This document shows, in pieces, positions 1-6,719 of a stretch of DNA of 7,556 nt. Below the pieces are notes generated by a model. The model did no database searches. It was not told the DNA's origin and saw only the letters and a program-made list of their open reading frames with translations. Source of the stretch: Microbacterium sp. (lineage in GTDB: Bacteria > Actinomycetota > Actinomycetes > Actinomycetales > Microbacteriaceae); the NCBI GenBank assembly GCA_003476465.1, contig DMUE01000184.1:3543-11098 (forward strand), given 5' to 3'. Position numbers and translations under genes: made by a program. Within the stretch, counting starts at the first letter, position 1, and each line of letters opens with the position of its first letter.

Positions 1-297
1 GTGGTCGTCGTGGCCCTGCTCATCGGCGGGGCACTCCTGGCCTACTCATGGACGCAAACGCGCTATTTCGTCGGAGCAGACGACGAGATGGTCGTCGTCT
101 ATCAGGGCATCCAGCAAGACCTCGGGCCCCTGTCGCTCTCCGAGGTTCATGAAGAGACCGGCGTCGACCTCGACGACCTCGACGAGTTCACGCGGCAGGC
201 GGTCGAGTCGACCATCTCGGCCGGGTCGCTCACCGAAGCACGACAGATCGTCGAACGCCTGCGCGCGACGACCGAACCCCTGGGGGTGAACCCGTGA
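1..297 (+). CDS. pstP: PP2C-family Ser/Thr protein phosphatase PstP, C-terminal part (5' truncated)
   Basis: Only the last 98 codons are present; the reading frame is open at the left edge, so the GTG at base 1 is an internal Val codon and not a start. The visible part begins inside a hydrophobic helix (about the first 16 residues, VVVALLIGGALL...), followed by a TRYFVG motif and an acidic extracytoplasmic tail containing YQGI, the LSEVHEETGVDLDDLDEF region and TISAGSLTEAR. This matches the tail of actinobacterial PstP, a membrane phosphatase whose cytoplasmic PP2C domain dephosphorylates PknA, PknB and their substrates. The catalytic metal-binding Asp residues lie outside the window and could not be checked. 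Its stop codon overlaps the rodA start by 4 bases (GTGA). Assignment rests on the tail and on the immediate rodA-pbpA-pknA-pknB context, which is diagnostic. Confidence 0.9.
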   Translation: MVVVALLIGGALLAYSWTQTRYFVGADDEMVVVYQGIQQDLGPLSLSEVHEETGVDLDDLDEFTRQAVESTISAGSLTEARQIVERLRATTEPLGVNP

Positions 298-1703
298 CCT
301 CGATGAGCAAAACCGGCGATACCGCCGAACTCAAGGCGGACACATCCGTCATGAAGGCTCTGCGCACATTGCGGCTCCCGCAGACGCAGAGAAACCGAGA
401 ACTCGGATTGCTGCTCCTCGCCTTCGCCATCAGCGGCTCCGCCGTGGCGCTCGTGCAACTCGGCGCGCTCGGGGGCATCGAGTGGACGATCCTCTACTAC
501 GTGGGTGCCCTGGCTGTGCTCGTGCTGGGTCTGCACATCGTGCTGCGCATGCGCGCACCGAACGCAGACCCCTTCGTCGTCCCGATCGCCACGACGCTGA
601 CCGGTCTGGGGATCGCCATGATCTACCGCATCGACCTCTCCGGCGACGAGGTGGGGTGGGATGCCGCGTCCACCCGGCAGATCGCCTGGACTGCCATCGC
701 GGTGGTCGGTGCGATCGCTCTCGTACTCCTGCTGCGCAACTATCGGCTGCTCTTCCGCTACACCTACATATCGGGATTCGTCGGACTCGTTCTCTTGCTC
801 CTGCCGGTCATCCCGGGACTGGCCGCGGAGGGCACCGGCGCTGCCGTCTGGGTGTCCATCGGTGGACTCTTCACGTTCCAGCCCGCAGAGCTGGCCAAGA
901 TCGCCCTCGCCATCTTCTTCGCGGGATACCTCGTGCGCACACGGGAGAGCCTCACCTCGACCGGGCATCGATTCCTCGGGATGACGTGGCCGCGGGCACG
1001 CGAAATCGGCCCCCTGCTGATCATCTGGGCCGTGTCGCTCGCGATCATCGTGCTGCAGCGCGACCTCGGCACGGGCGTGCTGATCTTCGGCATGTTCATC
1101 GCGATGCTCTACACCGCCACGGGGCGCACGAGCTGGGTTGTGATCGGTCTGGGCCTCGCGGGCGCCGGTGTCTTCATCGCGTCGCAGGTCATGACGTATG
1201 TCGGCTCGCGCATCTCGGCGTGGTGGCATGCGTTCGACCCGGAAGTCATGGAGCGGACGGCGGGAAGCTACCAGTTGGTGCAGGGTATTTTCGGCCTGGC
1301 ACAGGGTGGCCTGATCGGAACCGGTCTGGGTCAGGGCCGGCCGTACCTGACACCGCTGTCGCAGAGCGACTACATCCTGCCGAGTCTCGGCGAAGAAATC
1401 GGCCTGGTGGGTATCTTCGCGATCCTCTGCCTGTACATGGTCTTCATCAGCCGGGGCATCCGAATCGGTCTCGCCGGGCAGGACGATTTCGGCAAGCTGC
1501 TCGCCACGGGCCTGGCGTTCACGATCGCCCTGCAGGTCTTCATCATGGTCGGTGGCGTCACCCGGTTGATTCCCCTCACCGGTCTGACCACGCCGTTCCT
1601 CGCCGCGGGCGGCTCCTCGCTGGTGGCCAACTGGCTCATCGTCGGGCTCCTGCTCAGGGTCTCGGATGCCGTCCGCTCCAGGCCGAGGGTGGTGATCGGA
1701 TGA
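294..1703 (+). CDS. rodA: SEDS-family peptidoglycan glycosyltransferase RodA (RodA/FtsW/SpoVE)
   Basis: Integral membrane glycan polymerase that uses lipid II to extend peptidoglycan strands, working with a class B PBP, here the adjacent pbpA product. The protein is 469 aa, the length I recall for M. tuberculosis RodA. A hydrophilic N-terminus of about 36 residues is followed by about 12 membrane helices. SEDS signatures are visible: QRDLGT at 255-260 with the presumed catalytic Asp257, GTGLGQG at 342-348, the SDYILPSLGEEIGL loop at 358-371, and GGVTRLIPLTGLTTPFLAAG at 420-439 followed by GSSLVANW. The GTG start was chosen because it overlaps the pstP stop (GTGA) and has a GGGGGTG Shine-Dalgarno-like stretch 5 bases upstream; an ATG three codons later (303) is an alternative. 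In some actinobacteria this operon member is named ftsW; sequence alone does not separate elongation from division roles. Confidence 0.95.
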   Translation: MTSMSKTGDTAELKADTSVMKALRTLRLPQTQRNRELGLLLLAFAISGSAVALVQLGALGGIEWTILYYVGALAVLVLGLHIVLRMRAPNADPFVVPIATTLTGLGIAMIYRIDLSGDEVGWDAASTRQIAWTAIAVVGAIALVLLLRNYRLLFRYTYISGFVGLVLLLLPVIPGLAAEGTGAAVWVSIGGLFTFQPAELAKIALAIFFAGYLVRTRESLTSTGHRFLGMTWPRAREIGPLLIIWAVSLAIIVLQRDLGTGVLIFGMFIAMLYTATGRTSWVVIGLGLAGAGVFIASQVMTYVGSRISAWWHAFDPEVMERTAGSYQLVQGIFGLAQGGLIGTGLGQGRPYLTPLSQSDYILPSLGEEIGLVGIFAILCLYMVFISRGIRIGLAGQDDFGKLLATGLAFTIALQVFIMVGGVTRLIPLTGLTTPFLAAGGSSLVANWLIVGLLLRVSDAVRSRPRVVIG

Positions 1704-3157
1704 ACAAGGAACTCCGCCGCCTGTCCGTGGTGATGCTGGCGATGTTCCTCGCGCTGTTCGGTGCGACGAGCTGGATTCAGGTGATCCAGGTCGACGCGCT
1801 GGCCGAGAACCCGGCCAACACGCGGGCGCTGTACAACAGCTATCAGGTGCAGCGCGGCGCGATCATCGCGGACGGTGCAGCGATCGCCTACTCGGTTCCC
1901 TCCGACGACGTCTACTCGTTCCAGCGCATCTACAACGATGCCGCCATGTGGGCGCCGGTCACCGGTTACATCAATCCCCTGCTCGGGTCGGCTACGGGGC
2001 TCGAGAGCGCGATGAACCAGGAACTGAGCGGGACATCGGGATCCCAGTTCCTGCAGCGCGTCGATCAGATCGTCACGGGCCAGAAACCGCACGGTTCGAA
2101 CGTGGTCACCAGCCTGCTGCCCCGAGCCCAGAGGGCGGCGTGGGACGCCCTCCAGGGGTACGAGGGCGCCGTCATCGCGATCGAACCGGCGACGGGCCGC
2201 ATCCTGGCGATGGTCACGACGCCGAGCTTCGACACGAATCTGCTGGCCGCGCACAGCTCGTCAGAGGTGAACACCGCCTACGAAGCCCTCGAGAGCGACC
2301 CGTTGCGCCCCCTCTCGAACCGGGCGATCGCCGGAACACTCAACCCGCCCGGATCCACCTTCAAACTCGTCGTCGCCTCGGCGGCCATCGCCTCGGGTCG
2401 CTACACGCCCGAGTCGACCTTTGACAATCCTGCACAGTGGCAGCTGCCCGGGTCATCCGACTTCATCGGCAACGCCGGCGGCGGCACCTGCGGGCCCGGC
2501 GAGAGGGTCACCCTCGCCGACGCGCTTCGATTCTCCTGCAACATCCCGATGGCCCAGCTCGCGGTCGAGCTCGGCGACGACGCCATCCGGGAGGAGGCCG
2601 AGAAGTACGGCTTCAACAGCTCCTTCGCGATACCGATCGAGTCGACAGCGTCGACGTACCCGCGCGCGCTCGGCGACGCGGAGACCGCGCTGACCGGCTT
2701 CGGGCAGGGCGATGTGCGAGCCACGCCCCTGCAGATGGCCATGGTCTCGTCGGGCATCGCGAACGATGGTGTCGTGATGAACCCCCGCATGACCGATCGT
2801 GTTATCGGGCCCGACCTGTCGGTGCAGCAGACCTTCGACGGTTCTGAGTTCGGACGCGCCCTGAGCGAAGAGGCGGCAGCCACCATGACCCGGATGATGG
2901 TGGCGAATGTCCAAAGCGGCGTGGCGTCGGGTGCAAGAATAGACGGCGTAGAGGTGGCCGGGAAAACCGGCACGGCGGAGAACGGTCCGACCGCTCCGTA
3001 CACCCTCTGGTTCACGGGCTTCGCGCCCGCGGACGATCCGCAGGTCGCGGTCGCAGTCGTGCTCGAAAACGGCGCAGGGCGAGGCCAGCAGGGCGGATCG
3101 AATCTGCTCGCGGCCCCGATCGGCAAGGCGGTCATGGAGGCGGTGCTCGACAGATGA
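1700..3157 (+). CDS. pbpA: Class B penicillin-binding protein PbpA (D,D-transpeptidase)
   Basis: Membrane-anchored transpeptidase that cross-links peptidoglycan stem peptides, the likely partner of the RodA glycosyltransferase encoded just upstream. The protein is 485 aa, close to M. tuberculosis PbpA (about 490). It has a short cytoplasmic start, one N-terminal membrane anchor (about 8-30), the class B RGAI motif at 52-55, a small N-terminal domain, and a transpeptidase domain from about residue 155. All three catalytic motifs are intact: SxxK as STFK with nucleophile Ser219 and Lys222, SxN as Ser279-Cys280-Asn281, and KTG at 422-424. Cys264 and Cys280 flank the active site as a disulfide-competent pair, as reported for the mycobacterial enzyme. 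The ATG overlaps the rodA stop (ATGA) and has a GAGGG stretch upstream. The same frame stays open about 400 codons further upstream through rodA, but that is an out-of-frame shadow with none of the family's features. Confidence 0.95.
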   Translation: MNKELRRLSVVMLAMFLALFGATSWIQVIQVDALAENPANTRALYNSYQVQRGAIIADGAAIAYSVPSDDVYSFQRIYNDAAMWAPVTGYINPLLGSATGLESAMNQELSGTSGSQFLQRVDQIVTGQKPHGSNVVTSLLPRAQRAAWDALQGYEGAVIAIEPATGRILAMVTTPSFDTNLLAAHSSSEVNTAYEALESDPLRPLSNRAIAGTLNPPGSTFKLVVASAAIASGRYTPESTFDNPAQWQLPGSSDFIGNAGGGTCGPGERVTLADALRFSCNIPMAQLAVELGDDAIREEAEKYGFNSSFAIPIESTASTYPRALGDAETALTGFGQGDVRATPLQMAMVSSGIANDGVVMNPRMTDRVIGPDLSVQQTFDGSEFGRALSEEAAATMTRMMVANVQSGVASGARIDGVEVAGKTGTAENGPTAPYTLWFTGFAPADDPQVAVAVVLENGAGRGQQGGSNLLAAPIGKAVMEAVLDR

Positions 3158-4902
3158 GACCCACACAGGGAGTGTCGTTCGGCGGCCGCTACGAGCTGAT
3201 CTCGCGCATCGCGATCGGCGGTATGGGCGAGGTCTGGGAGGCCAACGACCGCGTCATCGGCCGCACCGTCGCCATCAAGATCCTCAAAGACGAGTACATG
3301 GGCGATCCGGGCTTCCTCGAGCGCTTCCGCGCCGAAGCCCGCCATGCCGCCCTGGTCAATCACGAGGGCATCGCGAGCGTCTTCGATTACGGCGAGGAGA
3401 ACGGCAGCGCCTTCCTCGTGATGGAACTCGTGCCCGGCGAGGCGCTCTCGACGATCCTCGAGCGCGACGGCACGATGTCGACCGACAAGACGCTCGACAT
3501 CGTGGCCCAGACATCCGCTGCTCTCCAGGCCGCCCACGCCGCCGGTCTGGTGCACCGCGACATCAAGCCCGGCAACCTGCTGATCACGCCCGACGGACGG
3601 GTGAAGATCACCGACTTCGGCATCGCCCGGATCGCCGATCAGGTGCCGCTCACCGCGACCGGGCAGGTCATGGGGACCGTCCAGTACCTCTCACCGGAAC
3701 AGGCTTCCGGGCACCCGGCCTCGGCGGCGACCGACATCTACTCTCTCGGCATCGTGGCGTACGAGTGTCTCGCCGGTAAGCGCCCGTTCACGGGCGAATC
3801 GCAGGTCGCGATCGCCATGGCGCAGATCAACGAACAGCCGCCGCCGTTGCCGCCGACCGTCGCGGTTCCGGTCCAGAACCTCGTCTTCGCCATGATCGCC
3901 AAGAAGCCGGAGGAGCGGCCGAGCTCGACCGCCGTCGTCGGCCGTGCCGCGACGGCACTGCGCCGGGGCGACGTCGCGGCCGCCGCCGCCGCGATCCCCG
4001 CTATCGCAACGGGCGTCGCCATGGCGGACGACGCCACCCGGCTGTTGACATCCGCAGCGCCGGTGGATGCCGCCACCCGGCTGCTGACCCCCGGGGAGGC
4101 GACGGCCGCAACGGCGACTACCGTCGAGGAGGAGCCTCCGCGCAAGCGCAGCCCCTGGACCTGGCCGCTCGTGGCGCTCATCGTGCTGCTGCTGCTGGTG
4201 CTGGGCGGGACCGTGTGGGCGATCCTCAGCAACCAGGAGAGCGGAGCGGAGCCGTCCCGATCCGCGTCCGCGAGCACGCCCAGCAGCACACCCAGTTCGG
4301 CCGAGCCCTCACCGACGCCCACTTCCGTGGACGTCAGCGCTCTGGCGCTGGGCGGTGCCCCGTGCGACACCGCCCGCCAGACGGCACTCGACGCCGGTAT
4401 GGAGACCGTCACCTGCACCGCCGGAGACTCCGCGAGCTCGGAGGACGAGGTCGGGCTCGTATATCGCGTCGAGCCGCAGGGCAATGTTCCGAAAGACCGC
4501 GAGCTCGTCCTCACGTACTACAGCGAGCTGACACCCATGCCCGCGCCCGCGGCCCCCGCGATCCAGGACGGCGCGCCGGTCACGACCGTGACCGCGGGAG
4601 ACACCGTCGAGATCAACTGGACGGGGTACAACTGCCCCTCCGGAACGGGTTCGGTGCTCTCGTACAACCTGACCGCGGCCAATGGACTCTTCTCCAATGG
4701 AGAGTCGACGTTCTCCGCGAACGCGACACAGCGCCCCGTGCCGATCGAGGTCGGCACGGCCGCGGGGCAGTCGCTCATCGTCAGCTACACCGTCACCTGC
4801 ACCGGCGGCCCCGGGGGAGATCGCACCTCGCCGGCATCCCCGCAGGCTCAGGCGGTGATCACTCCCGCGGCGGACCCGACACCGGCCGAACCGAACCCGT
4901 AG
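3154..4902 (+). CDS. pknA: Transmembrane Ser/Thr protein kinase PknA with enlarged ectodomain
   Basis: Eukaryotic-type (Hanks) kinase that phosphorylates cell-shape and division proteins. Kinase domain about residues 13-270: glycine loop IAIGGMGEVW (19-28, first Gly replaced by Ala as in mycobacterial PknA), Lys42, helix-C Glu61, HRDIKPGN (134-141, Asp136), DFG (154-156), activation-loop Thr167 and Thr169, and SPE (180-182). A linker of about 65 residues holds a duplicated ATRLLT motif, then KRSPW and one membrane helix (about 337-358). Outside the membrane come a Ser/Thr/Pro-rich stalk (about 362-392), a divergent PASTA-like module (about 393-456, Cys404 and Cys421), and an Ig-like beta-rich module (about 471-570, Cys494 and Cys549). 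M. tuberculosis PknA is about 431 aa without such modules, so this 582-aa protein is clearly longer. The ATG overlaps the pbpA stop (ATGA); GGAGG lies 13 bases upstream. Domain assignments outside the kinase are inferred from pattern only. Confidence 0.94.
   Translation: MRPTQGVSFGGRYELISRIAIGGMGEVWEANDRVIGRTVAIKILKDEYMGDPGFLERFRAEARHAALVNHEGIASVFDYGEENGSAFLVMELVPGEALSTILERDGTMSTDKTLDIVAQTSAALQAAHAAGLVHRDIKPGNLLITPDGRVKITDFGIARIADQVPLTATGQVMGTVQYLSPEQASGHPASAATDIYSLGIVAYECLAGKRPFTGESQVAIAMAQINEQPPPLPPTVAVPVQNLVFAMIAKKPEERPSSTAVVGRAATALRRGDVAAAAAAIPAIATGVAMADDATRLLTSAAPVDAATRLLTPGEATAATATTVEEEPPRKRSPWTWPLVALIVLLLLVLGGTVWAILSNQESGAEPSRSASASTPSSTPSSAEPSPTPTSVDVSALALGGAPCDTARQTALDAGMETVTCTAGDSASSEDEVGLVYRVEPQGNVPKDRELVLTYYSELTPMPAPAAPAIQDGAPVTTVTAGDTVEINWTGYNCPSGTGSVLSYNLTAANGLFSNGESTFSANATQRPVPIEVGTAAGQSLIVSYTVTCTGGPGGDRTSPASPQAQAVITPAADPTPAEPNP
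4033..4089 (+). repeat. In-frame direct repeat in the PknA juxtamembrane linker
   Basis: Two 18-base copies (4033-4050 and 4072-4089), offset by 39 bases and differing at 2 positions, both encode Ala-Thr-Arg-Leu-Leu-Thr. The copies fall at PknA residues 294-299 and 307-312, each preceded by an Asp within two residues. They lie in the low-complexity linker between the kinase domain and the membrane helix. Thr-Arg-Leu-Leu places Leu at the +3 position of a possible phosphothreonine, which fits the general FHA-domain preference for pThr-x-x-(Leu/Ile/Asp). The docking role is inference. Confidence 0.7.
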
Positions 4903-4916
4903 GTCGCGTCGTCACC

Positions 4917-4932
4917 GCGCTATCCATAGCGC
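4917..4932. repeat. Perfect 16-base palindrome in the pknA-pknB gap
   Basis: GCGCTAT-CC-ATAGCGC is a perfect inverted repeat with 7-base arms and a 2-base centre, starting 15 bases after the pknA stop. In DNA it could be a dimer operator lying where the -35 region of the putative pknB promoter would be. In a read-through transcript it could form a 6-bp stem with a UCCA tetraloop. It has no following T-run, so it is not a convincing intrinsic terminator. I do not recognise the motif as the site of a known regulator. Confidence 0.75.
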
Positions 4933-4943
4933 AGACCTAGGCT

Positions 4944-4952
4944 TGGTAGAAT
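4944..4952 (+). promoter_or_regulatory. Putative extended -10 promoter element for pknB
   Basis: TGGTAGAAT combines a TGn extension with TAGAAT, one mismatch from the TATAAT -10 consensus and notably AT-rich for this GC-rich sequence. No good -35 hexamer is seen; TCCATA at 4923-4928 (18-base spacing) matches TTGACA at 3 of 6 positions and lies inside the palindrome. Transcription would begin around 4959-4962, leaving a leader of about 20 bases that contains the pknB ribosome binding site. The call rests on sequence pattern and on pknB being the only operon gene with an upstream gap. Confidence 0.45.
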
Positions 4953-4967
4953 CCTTCCCCCATCGAC

Positions 4968-4973
4968 GAGGAG
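4968..4973 (+). promoter_or_regulatory. Ribosome binding site of pknB
   Basis: GAGGAG sits 6 bases before the GTG at 4980. This near-ideal Shine-Dalgarno fixes the non-ATG start of pknB, and it contrasts with the upstream genes, which start by stop/start overlap. Confidence 0.8.
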
Positions 4974-4979
4974 TACCCC

Positions 4980-6683
4980 GTGACCAGTGAGCCACGTGTG
5001 CTGTCCGGTCGATATCGCATAGACGAACTCATCGGGCGCGGGGGAATGGCGTCCGTGTACCGCGGGTACGACATGACGCTCGGGCGAGCGATCGCGGTCA
5101 AGATCCTCAAGCGCGAGCTGGCGCATGACGCCGCGTTCCGGACCCGCTTCCGCCTGGAGGCGCAGGCGGCGTCGCGGATGGCGAACCCGACGATCGTGCG
5201 CGTTTTCGACGCTGGCGAAGACACCGAACGCGACGCGGACGGCTCGACGCATCCGGTTCCCTACATCGTGATGGAGTTGGTCGAAGGCGCGCTTCTGAAG
5301 GATGTCGTCGAAGCGGGGCCGATTCCCGAAGCCGATGCCGTCCGTTATGTCGACGGAATCCTCGAGGCGCTGGAATACTCGCACCGGGCCGGGGTCGTGC
5401 ACCGCGACATCAAGCCCGGCAACGTGATGATCACCGACGCTGGCCAGGTCAAGGTGATGGACTTCGGCATCGCGCGCGCCGTGTCCGATTCGTCATCGAC
5501 CGTCGCAGACACGACCGCCATTCTCGGCACCGCAGCCTACTTTTCCCCCGAGCAGGCCAAGGGCGAGGCCGTCGACGGCCGCGCCGATCTGTATTCCACC
5601 GGTGTCGTGCTCTTCGAACTGCTCACGGGACGCGCCCCCTTCCGCGGTGAGTCCCCCGTGGCCGTGGCGTATCAGCATGTCAGCGAGACTCCCGAGTCGC
5701 CCTCGGAACTGAATCCGGATGTTTCCCGCGCCCTGGATGCCGTCGTGCTCCGCGCGCTGGCGAAGGACCCCTTTCAGCGTTATCAGTCGGCCGAACAGTT
5801 CCGCAGCGCGCTGGCGACGGCCATCGGAGGTGCCGCTCCGACCAAGCGTCAACTCGGGGCGCTCACGACCGAGCTGTACGGACCGAACCCGCGTCAGGCG
5901 GCCGAAACGGCACGTTCGCTTCGCCAGCTCAGCACCGACGACACGATGACCCGGACCCAGAGTGGTCCTCCCGCGGCGTGGATCTGGACCGGCATCGCCG
6001 TCCTCGCCGTCGTGATCATCTCCCTCTTCTTCTGGATCGTCACGATTCAGCCCGCGTCGGATGTCCCCTCGAGCGCGCGTGTCGTACCCACACTCGCGGG
6101 CCAGACGTACGAGGCGGCCAACCTGGCCCTCGCCGAGGCGGACCTCAACGCGGTGCGCCGCGACGAGACGAGCGACACGGTCCCGGAGGGCTTCGTCATC
6201 CGCACGGTTCCGACCGCCGGCACGGGGGTCGCGGCTGGACACGACGTGACCGTCTACGTGTCCACTGGTGCCGAGACGACGCCCGTTCCCCCGCTTGAAG
6301 GTCTGTCGGAAGCGGACGCGCGTGCCGCGATCCAGGGTGCCGGGCTGGTGGTGGGGCAGATCACCTCCCGCAGCGTACCGGGCAGATCCGAAGGCACCGT
6401 CATCTCTTCCTCCCCGGAGGCCGACACGAGGGTGATCGTCGGCTCCCGGGTCGACCTCGTCACGGCGACCGGGCGTGTTCCGATCATCAATTACGTCGGC
6501 TTCACCCTGCAGGCTGCCACCGAGAGCCTTACCGGGCCCGATGTGCAGCTCGACGTCGCCCGGGTCGAAGACCCCGGATGTGCGGCAACCGACCCCGAGA
6601 TCGTGACACAACAGTCGATCCCGCCGGGTGAGGCCGCCGTCGGGTCGACTATCTCGCTCACCGTCTGCACGGGCGAACCCTAG
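4980..6683 (+). CDS. pknB: Transmembrane PASTA Ser/Thr protein kinase PknB (three PASTA repeats)
   Basis: Hanks-type receptor kinase that couples extracellular muropeptide or lipid II sensing to phosphorylation of wall-synthesis and division proteins. Kinase domain about residues 11-280: glycine loop GRGGMASVY (19-27), Lys41, helix-C Glu60, HRDIKPGN (141-148, Asp143), DFG (161-163), activation-loop Thr178 and Thr179 ahead of GT (183-184), and SPE (189-191). A juxtamembrane linker rich in Thr (STDDTMTRT) leads to one membrane helix (about 334-356). The ectodomain holds three PASTA units, about 364-428, 434-497 and 498-565; the last carries Cys534 and Cys563, placed to form a disulfide. M. tuberculosis PknB is 626 aa with four PASTA units, so this 567-aa protein is about one unit shorter. 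The GTG start is set by GAGGAG 6 bases upstream. It follows pknA by 77 bases and ends convergent with the amidotransferase gene. Confidence 0.96.
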   Translation: MTSEPRVLSGRYRIDELIGRGGMASVYRGYDMTLGRAIAVKILKRELAHDAAFRTRFRLEAQAASRMANPTIVRVFDAGEDTERDADGSTHPVPYIVMELVEGALLKDVVEAGPIPEADAVRYVDGILEALEYSHRAGVVHRDIKPGNVMITDAGQVKVMDFGIARAVSDSSSTVADTTAILGTAAYFSPEQAKGEAVDGRADLYSTGVVLFELLTGRAPFRGESPVAVAYQHVSETPESPSELNPDVSRALDAVVLRALAKDPFQRYQSAEQFRSALATAIGGAAPTKRQLGALTTELYGPNPRQAAETARSLRQLSTDDTMTRTQSGPPAAWIWTGIAVLAVVIISLFFWIVTIQPASDVPSSARVVPTLAGQTYEAANLALAEADLNAVRRDETSDTVPEGFVIRTVPTAGTGVAAGHDVTVYVSTGAETTPVPPLEGLSEADARAAIQGAGLVVGQITSRSVPGRSEGTVISSSPEADTRVIVGSRVDLVTATGRVPIINYVGFTLQAATESLTGPDVQLDVARVEDPGCAATDPEIVTQQSIPPGEAAVGSTISLTVCTGEP

Positions 6684-6719
6684 GCAGGCGTACGACGGGG
6701 CCGGGGCGAACGGAACGCC

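Noticed and set aside
147..1229. Long minus-strand open frame opposite pstP and rodA
   Set aside because: The translation is rich in Arg, Asp, Glu, His and Gly with no recognisable domain. The plus-strand frame encodes an intact SEDS protein, so this is an antisense shadow common at high GC.
482..1699. Open frame of about 400 codons preceding and in frame with pbpA
   Set aside because: It lies over rodA in another frame, its translation is Arg/Pro/His-rich as expected for a GC-rich shadow, and PbpA begins naturally with its membrane anchor at 1700.
2401..3555. Minus-strand open frame of 384 codons opposite pbpA and pknA
   Set aside because: It spans the junction of two clearly coding plus-strand genes, has no upstream ribosome binding site that I could see, and shows no family motif.
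4917..4952. Palindrome after pknA as an intrinsic terminator
   Set aside because: A 6-7 bp stem without a following T-run, with a promoter-like element and ribosome binding site shortly downstream, fits an operator or processing hairpin better than termination.
5493..6611. Minus-strand open frame of 372 codons opposite pknB
   Set aside because: Arg/Gly/Asp-rich composition without domains; it is the antisense reading of the PknB kinase, membrane and PASTA codons.
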